Source: Symbiodinium natans
Lineage: Eukaryota; Sar; Dinophyceae; Suessiales; Symbiodiniaceae
DNA: 64,000 nt
Assembly (NCBI GenBank): GCA_905221605.1
Contig: CAJNDS010002194.1
Span: 447,501-511,500, forward strand
Reading direction: 5' to 3'
Below, piece after piece: positions 39,076 to 50,456 of this stretch (the first letter of the stretch is position 1; the number at the start of each line of letters is the position of its first letter). Position numbers and translations under genes: made by a program. Below the pieces are notes generated by a model that saw only the letters and a list, made by a program, of their open reading frames with translations, made no database searches and was not told the origin of the DNA.

Positions 39076-40212
39076 TGAACCCCTGAAAAAAGCCGTGAAC
39101 CCTAAATAACCCCAGACCCCCAAAACCCTAAAGCCCTGAAACCCTAAGCCCAATAAACCCGAAACCTAGGTGCCAAGAGAGACGCTGCGAGGCAAGCCCA
39201 TGAGGTGCCGGCTCTGGGACGGGTTTAAGTTTACCCCGTTTTTTTGTTTGGGGGGGGGGGGGTTTGGGGTCTAGGGTTTGGGGTTTAGGGTTTGGGGTTT
39301 GGGGTTTAGGGTTTGGGGTTCCGGGTTTGGGGTTTCGGGTTTGGGGCTTAGACCTCGTAGGATTTAGGGTTTTGCCGTGCTGAGTGAGTTGAGCGCACAT
39401 GCCTTCAAGGCTTTCTTGGCAAGGCACATGGGTAGCTACAGGCGGGGTGAGAAGCAAGGTCAGGGAGTTCTAAGGAAGCATGTAGCCCGGTATGGGGGGT
39501 ATACGAACATATGGGAGGCCCCAATAATGAGCCCCAAATAGCAGGATCCCCTTATAGTAAGGACCTTACTCAGGTGCCCTCACTTTCGGGAAAGCCGTAA
39601 ATAGGTGCGGTAAAGCTTCTCTTGAAAGCTCGGAGTCGCAGTCTTTTTGAGTTTGCAAGGGCTTCTTCTGTTTCTGTGCAGTTTGGGGTGTTGGTGTGTT
39701 AGATGGTGTTAGGGTGTTGGGGGTGTTCGGGTTTAGGCGGTCAAGAATTCAGGGTCAACTTCGTGTAATCCGAGTTGATTGAAGCTTGGAACGTAGTGTT
39801 TCGGCGCGGGGTGTCACGAGCAACGCCGCACCGACAAGCTCTTTCTTGTCACGCTCACCGTCCTTTCTTGCTTAGTTATAGAGGTCTGTTTGCATATATA
39901 TATATATATATGTGTATATATATATATATATGTATGGTATATATACATAAACCCGAAACCCCAAACCCAAACCCTAAACCCTAAACCCTTGAACCCTTGT
40001 GGGGCCCCCTAAAATGTAAGGCTCCCGAGACTGGTTGCTGAAAGGAATACCCGGCTGAGCTCAAACCCTTGAGCAAACTCCTGTGCCGAAACCCTAAACC
40101 CCACACCCCTAAACCCCTAAACCCTGAAACCCTTAAACCCTTAAACCCTTGAACCCTTGAACCCTTAAACCCCTAAACCCTAAACCCTAAACCCCAAACC
40201 CTCTTCCGGCAG

Positions 40213-40238
40213 GCGAAGGTGAAGGCCAAGCAGGCCAC
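40213..40238 (+). CDS. Exon-like island AKVKAKQAT
   Basis: Acceptor cttccggcag then G, donor gtgact; reads AKVKAKQA plus AC. Short and lysine-rich. Confidence 0.3.
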
Positions 40239-41417
40239 GTGACTGTGGAGAACACTCGGGGTAGGGGGGGGGAGGGGAGGGGGCCTCAACCCTCAACCCT
40301 AAACCCCCAAAATCCTAAACGCCCCCCCCCCCCCTCCCCCCCCCCCTCCCCCCCCCCCCCCCCCCCAAAAAAAAAAACACAAAAAAATGAAAATAATGAA
40401 TAAATACAAACAATAAAGTATAAGGAAGTCTTCCTCTTCAGGGAAATTCTCTAAACTACTATTTGCTTAATACTCAGCCAAAACATGTAAAGCAAGCCAT
40501 CCTTCTAAGGGTAATATAGGGATTATGATCTTTCATCTTCTGGTTCTGAAGCACCCCTTTGTGGCCCCTCCCCTAAATGTAAGGCCCCGTAGAATGATGG
40601 GGTTCCCCAAAAGGGACCGCAACGTGAAGAGCTTCCCTCTTGGAGGTTCATGTGTAGTTCTAACTTGGGTTATGAGTAGAGTTCAAGGTTTAGGGCCTTG
40701 GGGTTTCAACTCGTTACACTAAGTAGGGTGGCCATAGTTTTAACTGATTCTGCTTAGACTCGGACCCAGAGTAGGCCCTTAGTCATTTTTTTTTTTTTTT
40801 TTTTTTTGGGGGGGGGGGGGGGGGCTTGGGTTTCCTCCTGGGTCTAGTAGAACTCTACTGAGAACCACCCTAAGTAGGAGCTTGGGCTATGAACCCTACA
40901 GCCTGAACCCTAACTCCTTATTGGGTTTAAAAGGGTTATGTGTAAGGACCCTTTTTCAGCGATTTTATGGGGCCAAACTAGACAGTTGCTCATGAAGTTC
41001 GGCTGGCGTAGGGAATCCTGGTGGGATCCATTAGGATTTTGGGTTTAGGGTCCAGGGTTTAGGGTCTAGGGTTTAGGGTTTAGGGTTTAGGTCCCAACGT
41101 AGTATGGCTCACCCGGTGACCTCACTGTAGGTACGCTTGAATTTGTAGCCTGTGGTTTCAGCTCAGCGGTGAAACCAGTATCTTGGGACACTCTGATGAC
41201 AAGCTCAGTTTTAAGCCCTAAACCCTAAACCCTGGGTTAAAGGATTCATCCCTCAGAGCCCCAAAACTAAATTTCCACTCTGAAGCCACAAGCCCCAAAC
41301 CCAAACCCCCGAAACTAAACTAAAACAGTCCGTCAAGGGTTTAGGGTTTAGGGTGTAGGGCATACGGTTTAGCTTTTTAGGGTTCAGGGTTCACGGCTGG
41401 AAATACTTCAGGTCCCA

Positions 41418-41427
41418 AGAGTCTCTC

Positions 41428-41471
<44 letters not shown>

Positions 41472-41613
41472 CCTCTCTCTACCTCTACCTGTCTTTTTGT
41501 GTGTGTCTCTCTCTCTCTCTCTCGCGCTCTCGCTGCGCTCTCTCTCTCTCTCTCTTTCTTTATTTCTGTCTTTATTTCTTTCTTTATTTCTTTCTTTATT
41601 TATTTCTTTATTT

Positions 41614-41654
<41 letters not shown>
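41418..41654 (+). repeat. CT microsatellite with TTTC/TTTA units
   Basis: (CT)n blocks flank a stretch of CTTTATTT units. Other CT/GA microsatellites: 10726-10830, 13255-13360, 14913-14970. Confidence 0.92.
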
Positions 41655-41657
<3 letters not shown>

Positions 41658-42041
41658 GACGTACATGCACATTCTGAGCGGGGGTTAAGGCCACAAACAG
41701 GACATTTTCGGCCGGACATGCGTAATATCTGTGTCCTGAACCAAAGTTCGACTTCGCCATTTGATATGAGTAGTAGTATATGTGCGTTGAGGGCACAAAT
41801 CTGATGGAAGCGTGTCCTAATTATATCGTGGCCTGAACACGGCACAGCCATATAGAATCGATAGATATCTTTGGACGGTCATCTGCATGGTGTTAGGGCT
41901 ACAAATATGACACATTACCGGCTGGCAATGTGTGTAGACCGATCGGTTTTTGCCCCCCAACCCAAGGATCCCCAAACCCGAAGCCCTAAACCCAAAACCC
42001 CAAACCCTAAACCCTAGACCCTAAACCCTAGCTCCAGCCAG

Positions 42042-42089
42042 GACAAAGATGATGCGCGCAGAGCCGCAGCAAAGTCGAAGCGAGAGGAG
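42042..42089 (+). CDS. Exon-like island DKDDARRAAAKSKREE
   Basis: Acceptor gctccagccag then G; reads DKDDARRAAAKSKREE. Highly charged helix. Donor not clear. Confidence 0.38.
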
Positions 42090-42280
42090 CCTCTTTCAGC
42101 CGAAACCCGGAACCCTAAACCCCTAAACCCTAAACCACACTTAACATGAGCTGGGGAGCAGGTTCGGAACACGCAGACCTGAGCTCATAAGGCTCACGAA
42201 TTCAAGTGCAGTTGCAACCCCACACCCTCTGGCTGCAAACCTCGAAATCCGCAACTCAACCCCAAACCTTAACTTGGTAA

Positions 42281-42371
42281 TTTAGGGTTTAGGGTTTAGG
42301 GTTTAGGGTTTAGGGTTTAGGGTTTAGGGTTTAGGGTTTAGGGTTTAGGGTTTAGGGTTTAGGGTTTAGGA
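42281..42371 (+). repeat. TTTAGGG array, about 13 units
   Basis: Perfect head-to-tail heptamers followed by ordinary sequence; internal array. Confidence 0.95.
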
Positions 42372-42456
42372 TTACTAGTGGTATTCCCTCATGGTCCCTT
42401 CATAAGTACACTATAGAACCCCCCCAAAAGCCCTATTCCAATTGTTAAGGCCCCCT

Positions 42457-42567
42457 GTAGTAACCCAGTAGTACCCTTTTACCCTGTTTAGTTCAAGGTT
42501 CCCTCATAAAGCAGCCAACCCCAAAGAAGGGAGCCCTTCTTTGGAACATGGTTACTGGGCTACCAAG
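42457..42567. mobile_element. Family B element (B4)
   Basis: Arms tgtagtaacccagtagtacc and ggttactgggctaccaag; inner segments as in other copies. Confidence 0.7.
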
Positions 42568-42641
42568 CCAAATCTCTAAACTCTTGACTTGAAGTTTACG
42601 GAATGGAACGGAGGTTCTGGGCCACCGGGCTCATAAGCCCT

Positions 42642-42822
42642 AAACCCTAAACCCTAAAACCTAAACCCCAAACCCCAATCCCCAAACCCTAAACCCCAAA
42701 CCCCAAACCCCAAACCCCAATCCCCAAACCCTAAACCCCAAACCCCAAACCCCAAACCCCAAACCCCAAACCCCAAACCCCAAACCCCAAACCCCAAACC
42801 CCAAACCCTAAACCCTAAACCC
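42642..42822 (-). repeat. Long CCCCAAA variant array
   Basis: About 25 units, mostly CCCCAAA (TTTGGGG on the other strand) with blocks of CCCTAAA at the ends. The longest variant array in the window. Confidence 0.92.
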
Positions 42823-42852
42823 TAACCTTGAAGCCTAACTCCTAAACACTAG

Positions 42853-42906
42853 TTGCTTTGTGGGGCTCCCCGGTCGTCTTCCGCAAAGGCATCCTCAAAC
42901 AAAAAG
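42853..42906 (+). CDS. Exon-like island with perfect GC donor
   Basis: Reads LLCGAPRSSSAKASSNKK and ends at the consensus GC donor gcaagt, phase 0. Product unknown. Confidence 0.42.
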
Positions 42907-43088
42907 GCAAGTCGGGAATGTAGGGACCTTCCTGGGTTCATTTCAGGGGCTGTTTGCTTAGGGTTCAGGGTTCAGGGTTTGGGGTTCGGGGTTTGGGGTG
43001 TGGTGTTTTGGGTTTAGGGTTTACTTGGTTTTTCTTGCCAGCCTGAAGCCCTACCCTATAAACCCTCGGCCCAGCAAACAAAGCGCAG

Positions 43089-43127
43089 CCTTGTGTGGCG
43101 TGTCAGCCGGCCCTCTTGCTTGTCCTG
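43089..43127 (+). CDS. Exon-like island PCVACQPALLLVL
   Basis: Acceptor aaagcgcag, GC donor gcaaag; reads PCVACQPALLLVL. Product unknown. Confidence 0.33.
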
Positions 43128-43384
43128 GCAAAGTGGACGGTTGCGTTAGAGCTTGTGCGCTATAGCCTAGATTACCTAAACCCCAAACCCTACACCCCAG
43201 ACTGCTCTCCCACAGGCTTGTCCCCAAAGAGTCGTCCCTGCGGTGTTCTGCAGGGCCTTCTCCCAGGGAGCCCAAGTCCATGTAGGAATCAACCCTGAAT
43301 TCACAGTTATCCCGTGGGTACCGTGTTTTTTTTGTGTTTTTTTCTGTTTTTTTTGTGTGTGTGTGTGTGTGTGTGTGTTTCCTG

Positions 43385-44005
43385 TTTTTTTGTCAAATTT
43401 AAGGCACGAAAGAAAGGAAGGAAGGCAGGAAGACAGGAAGAAAGAAAGAAAGACAGAAAGAAAGGAAGCAAGAGGAAGAAAAAGGAAAGAAAGAAAGAAA
43501 GGCAGGAATAGAAAGAAAAATAGAAAGAAATACAGAAAGAAAGAAAAAGGCAGGAATAGAAAAAATCCCGAAAGAAAGAAAGACAGAAAAAAATCAAGAA
43601 AGAAAGAAAGAAAGAACGGCAGGACTGGAAAGAACGACAGAAAGAAAGAAAGACAAAGAAAGAGATAAAGCAAGAACGAAAGGCAGGAATGGAGGAAGGA
43701 AGAAAGGAATAAAGAAAAACACAAGAAAGAAAGAGAGAAACAACGACAGCAAGAAAGCAAGAAAGAAATAAATAAAGGAAGGAAGAGAGGAATAAAGGAA
43801 GAAAGAAAGAAATACAGCAAGAAAGAAAGAATAAAATAAATAAAGAAATAAAGGAAGGACGTGAGGAAGAAAGAAAGGAATAAAGAAATAAAGAACGAGA
43901 GAAAGAAATAAAGAGAGCAAAAAAAACAAGAAAGACAGAACAAACGAACGAAATACAAAACAGAAAAAGAAAGAAAGGAAGGAAGAAAGGAAGGATGGAA
44001 GGAGT
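43385..44005 (+). repeat. Purine-strand microsatellite (GAAA/GGAA)
   Basis: About 600 bp almost purely purine on the + strand, mixed AAAG, GAAGG and AATA units. The long frames on both strands here (up to 260 codons) are spurious translations. Preceded by a (GT)n run at 43355-43378. Confidence 0.9.
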
Positions 44006-44349
44006 TTAGGGTTCCGCTCGCTTCGCACGTTCTTGGTTGACCCTAAAAACCCTACGCCTTAAACCATAAACCCTAGACCCCCAAAACCCGTATGTGGAAC
44101 CTGTGAGGATACAACAAACGCCCTTCGGCACTGCGGCCGGGCAGTAGTAAACCCGAAGGATGTAGGTTTGTAATTAGGGTTTAGGGTTTTAGTGTTTGAG
44201 GTAAGGGATTACGGCTCTAGCCGGGGTCCGGTGTTGTTTTTGCCTAGGTCTGGCTCTGTCTTTTCCCTTTTCTTAGGTCTGGCTTGTCCTCTGGTCCTGT
44301 GGTCAAATGGTCCTGCGTTCCCCTGGTCAGGAGAGACCGGTCCTGCGGT

Positions 44350-45290
44350 CCAGCTGTGCAAGCTTGCTTTAAGACATGTTAAGACCATGTACCACTCCGC
44401 CCCTTCCAAGCCCATCATTGTTAGCATCGCGTTTGCAAATGCGGGGGGCTGCCCCCCCCCCCCCCCCCCAAACCCCCCCGCTTTTAAGTCTTGCAAGCTT
44501 GCTTCGAGACCATATGAAGCCTCATCATGCGAGTGTTGCGTTTGCAAATGTGGGGGCGAGCATTGTGGCTGCTACAAATCCCAGATAGCTGCCAGCTAGC
44601 AGCACAGAGATTGGGCTTTGGGAATGGGAATGGGGATGAAACATCCCCATTCCCAAAGCCCAATTTGACAACAAGCCCAATCCCACAACAACACATGTGC
44701 TACAACACACCAACAAATGTGCTGCTACAAGCCCAATGATGCTGCAACAACAATGCTACAGCAACAAAATAAGTCAAAATAAGTGCTACAACACCAAAAT
44801 AAGTGCTAATTACAACACCATGAATGCATGTGGTCCCCCCCCCCCCCCCAAACCCCGCTTTTTTAAGAACCGTGCAAGCGTGCTGTTAGCTGTTAGGTCA
44901 AACAAATCCCATTTGAAAACTATTGTGTTTGCAAATGGGGGGGGCTGCGCCCCCCCCCCCCCCCAACCCCCCCGCTTTTTTCTAAGCCGCCCAAGCGTGC
45001 TTCTAGGCCATACGAATCCCTTGCAAAACTCATCTTGCGAGATTGTGTCTGCAAATGGGGGGGGAACCCCGGTGTGCAAGCGTGCTTTTAGTTCAACGAA
45101 TCGCTCCCAAAACTCATTTTGCGAACATCGCTTTGCAAATGGGGGGGGTGGGGGAGTGGGGGGCCCCAAACCCCCCCGGCGTTTTGAAGGCGCGCAAGCT
45201 TGCTTGAAGACGATAAGAATCCCGTCCAAACCCATCATGCGAGCACCATGTTTGCAAATTGGGGGGGGGGGGGGGGGGTTGCTACCCCAA
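44350..45290 (+). repeat. Degenerate tandem repeat with G/C runs
   Basis: About six units of 90-160 bp beginning tgcaagcttgcttt (or gcgtgctt), ending gtttgcaaatggggggg and carrying a C-run then aacccccccgctttt. The start points are near 44356, 44499, 44870, 44988, 45075 and 45190. Frames over it are repeat translations. Confidence 0.75.
44610..44664. repeat. Short perfect hairpin
   Basis: attgggctttgggaatggg and its complement, separated by ggatgaaacatcc which also pairs. Lies inside the tandem repeat block. Confidence 0.75.
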
Positions 45291-45723
45291 GGAATTTTAG
45301 ATGTGGTCAGGTTCCGGACATGCGGTACCGCTGAGGAGCAGCAAAATTCACCAAAAAAACCAGCAAAATACACAGAAAAGAATTCCAACCAGAGGAGGAG
45401 GACAGGCAGAACCAGAAAGCATGTTCAGAAAACCATAAGAAAAGCAAGGAAAAAACAAAAAGTCACAATCAAAAACCAGAAAAATTGACAAACAAATTTC
45501 CTCGCTCCGTTATCCCGTTATCCCCTAACCCCTAGAACCCCCTAACCCCTAAATCCTAAACCTTAAGGGTAGACCCTGAGCCCTCTGGGTCTTAAAGGGG
45601 TCTTAGGGTTGAGGGTTTAGGGTGTAGGGTTTACACATACGCCTTAGGGTTTCGGGTGCGTTTGCAGCTCCGAACCAGTGACGACCTTGGACCCCGAAGG
45701 TTATATAGGGGTTCAGGGTTTCG

Positions 45724-45730
<7 letters not shown>

Positions 45731-45770
<40 letters not shown>

Positions 45771-45784
45771 GGGGGGGGGGGGGG
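45731..45784 (+). repeat. Poly-T to poly-G junction
   Basis: About 39 T followed directly by about 15 G. Similar T-to-G (or C-to-A) junctions at 6717-6736, 19087-19102, 34229-34257, 40323-40377, 40788-40824 and 52937-52979. Confidence 0.9.
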
Positions 45785-46047
45785 TTGGGGTTTAGGGTTT
45801 AGTAAGCACCCTACATTAGGGTTTAGGGTTCGGGTTTAGCGTTTAGCCTTTTGCAGCGTTTGGGGATTACATAGGGTTGTGCCCAGGCATGCTAAGAATC
45901 CATACAGCCCCAGGGCATGAACCCTCTATCGACCCGCGAACAACCCTGAACGCCCGGTGTCGCACTTTAGGGTTTAGGGTTTAGGGTTTAGGGTTTAGGG
46001 CTCAGGGCTCAGGGCTCAGGGCTGTAACATGTGCCCTTCCCCCTCCT

Positions 46048-46141
46048 GGTTCTTAGTAGGGAATGAGGGAAATTGGGCCCTATGTATACCCTTTGAGGGA
46101 TTACAGAGGGTACCTCATTCCCTCATTCCCTACTAAGAACC
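46048..46141. mobile_element. Family C hairpin element (C2)
   Basis: Arms ggttcttagtagggaatgag and ctcattccctactaagaacc; loop with a short stem ccctttgaggg. 94 bp. Confidence 0.8.
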
Positions 46142-46629
46142 GGCCAGTCTTGTTGCCGTCCTACACTGGTAAATAGATGCATTTTAACCCATAGAAGAAG
46201 GATGTGTTTTCAGGGCTGGGGGGGGTGTCTGTGGGGAGTGTCGGTGTGGGAGTGTTATCGTGGGGTCCCACTCTCGGCGTTTGGATGAACCTACTTTCGG
46301 CGGCGAGAACTCTAAATTTAAGCAATTTCATGCAGACCCGCTCCGTTTTGCAAGTAGGAGCACATCAAACCGAAACGATGCATACTGGGGCACGGACGGC
46401 CATAACCTGCGAACATAGGTATGTGTAGAGTCATGGCCACAGCATGAGCTAGTCACACTGTGCACTGCACGAGTTGCATTCTACTACGAGTCATTTGGCA
46501 TGCCGTATGCGGCATACGTATTGAGGGTATAGTATTGCACGACTTCGGCACCCCGTGCAGTGCCCTAGAGGGTCACATAGTGGGATGTGTATGTGTGCAA
46601 AGATATGTGTACACATTTACACATGTATG

Positions 46630-46663
<34 letters not shown>

Positions 46664-46956
46664 TACACATGTATATATATATATATTCCAAACAACCGAA
46701 GGGTTGGGTTTCAAGCGCTATAGGTGGGGGCTGACGCTTCCGCATTGGTCTTTGATCATGTTTTTGTTCTTGTTGGCCGTGGGATTGCACGACTGGGTTA
46801 ATTCCCCAAGTCCGAATGAGACCTAGCACTGTGACAGGCCTTGGAGGAATTCGAGGCACAAGGCCATGAACTCCCCTAAACCTTAAACTTAGGGTTGAGG
46901 GTTGAGGTTTAGGGCTCAGGGTTTATAAGGTTTAGGGTGGCCCCAAATCTTTGCAG

Positions 46957-46983
46957 GAGAAGAACCGGCCAAGGCCTCAGAAG
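46957..46983 (+). CDS. Exon-like island EKNRPRPQK
   Basis: Acceptor aatctttgcag then G, donor gtatag, phase 0; reads EKNRPRPQK. Confidence 0.42.
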
Positions 46984-47194
46984 GTATAGTTGAGAGCTCG
47001 AGGCCCGATGGTTTTCAGGCTTTAGCGCGTATAGGGTCTACCCTGGGGACGAAATGAACCCTCAAAGGGTTTAGGCTTCATATGCCTTAATAGGAATCCT
47101 AGCAGTATAGGGTATATGATCCCAAAATGGTATAAGGAAAGCGTATTGCCATGATCTTCTTAAACCCTAAGCCCCAGACCCTACACCCTTCCAG

Positions 47195-47261
47195 TGGCCG
47201 AGGCAACTGATTGAATCCATCGCCGCAGAGATTGACCAGCAGGAATCTCAGGGGGAAGAAT
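47195..47261 (+). CDS. Exon-like island WPRQLIESIAAEIDQQ
   Basis: Acceptor acacccttccag, donor gtaaac. Reads WPRQLIESIAAEIDQQ then ESQGEE. Strong coding character; first of a series of helical islands on the + strand to 63.5 kb. Confidence 0.5.
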
Positions 47262-47652
47262 GTAAACCCCACTTTGTGGACCAAGACGAACTAAACTTGG
47301 CGGTTCATCGTCCCTATACCTTTGCAATCTCTATTGGGGCTTTGGACCGCGAACCATTTCAGGGCTCATGTAGCCCCCAAGTCCCCAAGCTAAGCCCCAG
47401 TATGACATTCATAGGACATGGGGGGGATTCTGCGCGTTGCCGCTCTCAGCGCTGTGTAGAATCTAGAACCTTGTCGTAAGACGCGCACAGCCCTCCACCC
47501 CCACACGCTCTGCAAGCCAGCAAAGCCCGAGACCCTTGATCCTGAGGGTGCCTACTAAGCCCTAAACCCGAAACCCTAAACCCTAAACCTTAAACCCTAA
47601 ACCTTTCTGGGTTGGCTAGTGGTTTAGCCAGATGGTTTAAGACCTGACTGAG

Positions 47653-47701
47653 GTCGGAGGAGAAGGTCTACGAGACGGCTTTCAGCGAGCTTTGCCAAGA
47701 G
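47653..47701 (+). CDS. Exon-like island SEEKVYETAFSELCQE
   Basis: Acceptor cctgactgag then G, GC donor gctggg. Reads SEEKVYETAFSELCQE. The pattern .E.(V/L)Y...F.EL..Q resembles the REELYSQCFDELIRQV motif of axonemal dynein light chain p28, but one motif is not enough to assign it. Confidence 0.45.
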
Positions 47702-48429
47702 GCTGGGATTCAAAAAGTCATTCCCAGACCTAAACCCTAAACCCTATATATACCCTGAGCCCTAAACCCTACCAAATTCCTTCCTATTTGCTGAAGAACC
47801 CCCCCCATGTTTTTAACATGCTCTTCCTTGTAAGGGTACTTTAGGGATTGTCATCTTTTGACTTAGCTTGTGGGTCTATATCTCCCGGGGTTCCCCAAAT
47901 CTTATCCCCCCATAATGAAAGCTCCTTTCAAATCAAAAAGGGCGAGCTTCGGAAAAGCTCCTCCCTCTTGCTTACAAAAAGACAATTAGGGTTTATAGGG
48001 TTTAGGGTTTATGGTAGGACAACTCGCCGAATCTTGTAGCCGCAGGATCAGACAAGGGGTTAGCCTTTGCCAAAAGGACTATCAGGCAGTTTCCCCTCTT
48101 TGGTAGGGTCAGGGGACGCTCACCCCTATGGTCCTTTTTTTGTGCAGGACGTTTAGAACGAACCTACATACAAACACAACTAAAGATTTCAGTTTAAGTC
48201 ATATATATATATGTACATGTATTTTTTATAAAGCCAATGAATATGCAAAAAGTATATATACGTTTATGTTCATACATTTTTTAATTTGCATGTGTATTCG
48301 TATATCAGAGGCATTTAAGGATCCCATGCTCAGGGGCCTGTACTTCACGCCCCGGACTGCATCCACACCCCAAGCACAGAACCCTAAGCCCAAACCCTAG
48401 AGCATGACACCTTAAGCCCAAAGTCCTCA

Positions 48430-48572
48430 CCCTAAACCCTAAACCCTAAAAACCCTAAAAACCCTAAAAACCCTAAAGCCCTAAAAACCCTAAAAACCCT
48501 AAAAAACCTAAAAACCCTAAAACCCTAAAACCCTAAGAACCCTAAAAACCCTAAACCCTAAACCCCAAACCC
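48430..48572 (-). repeat. Variant array CCCTAAAAA
   Basis: About thirteen units with extra A residues, between ordinary CCCTAAA units. A similar array lies at 60741-60835. Confidence 0.88.
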
Positions 48573-48597
48573 TGAATCAAGCCTACAGTCGCCGCAG

Positions 48598-48627
48598 GAC
48601 GGCACCCTGTCCATCATGGACCCGCAG
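48598..48627 (+). CDS. Exon-like island DGTLSIMDPQ
   Basis: Acceptor gtcgccgcag then G, donor gtcgaa, phase 0; reads DGTLSIMDPQ. Product unknown. Confidence 0.4.
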
Positions 48628-49395
48628 GTCGAACTGCTTACAGGGTTTAGGGTTTGGGGTTTAGGGCTTAGGGCTGAGGGTTTAGGGTATAGGGTTTAGG
48701 GTTTAGGGTTTAGGGTTTAGGGTTTAGGGTTTAGGGAGTTGAGCTTTCTTGTGTTGTATGTTGGATGCTTGCTGCGGCGGAAGGTTACAAGAGCCCCAAA
48801 TAGAGGGTTTAGGGTTTAGGGTTTGGGAGATTTAGAGTTTGGGTTTAGCCCCTTGAAAGACTGTACTACGGCAGCTTCCTGAGGGATATGAGGTACCTGA
48901 TGCCATATCTACGTGGCCCTTTGCAGTAGTAGTCGCCGCTCTGGGCAGCCGCAGTAAACATAAACCCCAAATGCCCTAAACCCTTCTTCTAGCCCCTATG
49001 CTTAAAACGAGGCTGGGTCGAGTAAACTAACCTTCAGCCTTTGTAGGGGGTACTATATAATCCTAACCTTCGCTTGTCCTCGGAAGCTGGCGAAGTAGGG
49101 AGCCCTCCATCATCAACTTCGCACCCAAAACCTTTCAAATCCTTAAAGCCCTGAAGCCCTGAAGCCCTTAAAATCCTTCAACGCTCAAAACCCTTAAGCC
49201 CTGAAACCCTTAAACCTTAAAATAGGCCTTAAAGCCTGAAACCCTTAAACCCCTCAAGCCCTCAAACCCTTAAAGCTTGAAACCCTAGCACCCTGTAAAC
49301 GATTTAAACCCCTGCACCCTAATTCCCTCAAAACCCTCAACGCCCCCAAGCCCTTAAACCCTAAACCCCTAACCCTAAACCCTGCAACCTTCCAG

Positions 49396-49435
49396 CTAAG
49401 GTGTTGAAGTTCCTGGCCGACCACACGGAGCTCGG
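49396..49435 (+). CDS. Exon-like island AKVLKFLADHTELG
   Basis: Acceptor aaccttccag, donor gtttag; reads (A)KVLKFLADHTELG. Good coding character; product unknown. Confidence 0.48.
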
Positions 49436-50073
49436 GTTTAGTGGGCGGAGACCCCGAAGCGCCACTAGAAACCTCCCGGCACAGGGTTTCGGGTTTAGGG
49501 GTCGAGGGGTTTTGGGGGTTTAGGGTTTAGGGGTTTAGGGTTTGGGGTCCTAAACCCTCAACTCCAAACCCTAAACCCTAAACTAACCCTGAACCCTGAA
49601 CCCTAAACCCTAGGTTTAGGGCTTAAGGGTTCCCAGAGTTGCCTTTTAGTAGGGCTTAGGGCTTAGGGCTTGGGGTTTAGGGTTTAGGGTTTAGGGTCCC
49701 TCGCAAGTCCCTTTAAACCAAAACGGGCACCCTGTTTTATTCCTAAACTACTCTTGGGACGGGGGGTTCACATGGGTAGGTTCTCTTATACGCCCCCTTA
49801 GACTAGAAAGGGTCCTAGAGTCCTAAGCTCAAACCCTAAGCCCTGGACCCTAAAGCCACTAGGCGCCATGAACATCTGTTTCGTAAGCAAGCAGTCCCTA
49901 CAGGGCCAAGCCTCATGGAAGGGAACCTGAATCTTATTCCCCTATTAAAGCTACATGTCCCTACATTCCGAAGTAGCCCCTAAATAACCCCAAAATAACC
50001 CCTTGGTCCCTTATAACCCTTATAACCCTAAACCCTAAACCCTAAACCCTAAACCCTAGGGTCCTTCCTTCAG

Positions 50074-50110
50074 TCCCTTGAGAGTCTCTGTCAGGACCTG
50101 CCTGTGCAGG
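50074..50110 (+). CDS. Exon-like island SLESLCQDLPVQ
   Basis: Acceptor gtccttccttcag, donor gtggca; reads SLESLCQDLPVQ. Product unknown. Confidence 0.42.
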
Positions 50111-50420
50111 GTGGCAGCGGGGAAAGGCCTGTCGGCTTTTTGGGCAGTAATTACACCCTAAACCCTAAGCCCTAAACCCCAAACCCTAAAGCCTAACCCC
50201 CAAGGCCGAAGCTCCAAAGACCTGGTAAGCGCATGCTTTTGTCCATGTATACAACACACCCTTAAATGGTTTACGTTCGGTTTTAGGGGGGCTGTATGGG
50301 TTTGAGTGCTGTTGTTTCCTCATAAGCCGTGGCAACCCTCATGCACAAAACCCAACCCCAAAAACCCTGAACCCTGAACCCTGAACCCTAAACCCTAAAC
50401 CCTAAACCCTAAATCTCCAG

Positions 50421-50456
50421 AACTTTGGCTTGGCCCCCACCCCTGTCCGGGCACCG
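50421..50456 (+). CDS. Exon-like island NFGLAPTPVRAP
   Basis: Acceptor aatctccag, consensus GC donor gcaagt, phase 0; reads NFGLAPTPVRAP. Product unknown. Confidence 0.45.

Larger units (their letters stand above)
39080..46950. other. Gene-poor stretch
   Basis: Holds microsatellites, homopolymers, family B, C and E elements and telomere-like arrays. Short blocks free of TTTAGGG at 41690-41940 and 46200-46560 show open frames but nothing recognisable. Candidate exons at 40213, 42042, 42853 and 43089 are listed separately. Confidence 0.6.

Noticed and set aside
43176-44028. 260-, 144- and 141-codon frames
   Set aside because: Translations of a GAAA/GGAA microsatellite; low-complexity lysine/arginine or phenylalanine/leucine/serine strings.
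44697-45488. 263-codon + frame and 192-codon minus frame
   Set aside because: Both run through the tandem repeat with G/C runs; the periodic peptide repeats follow the DNA repeat, with no sign of selection on protein.
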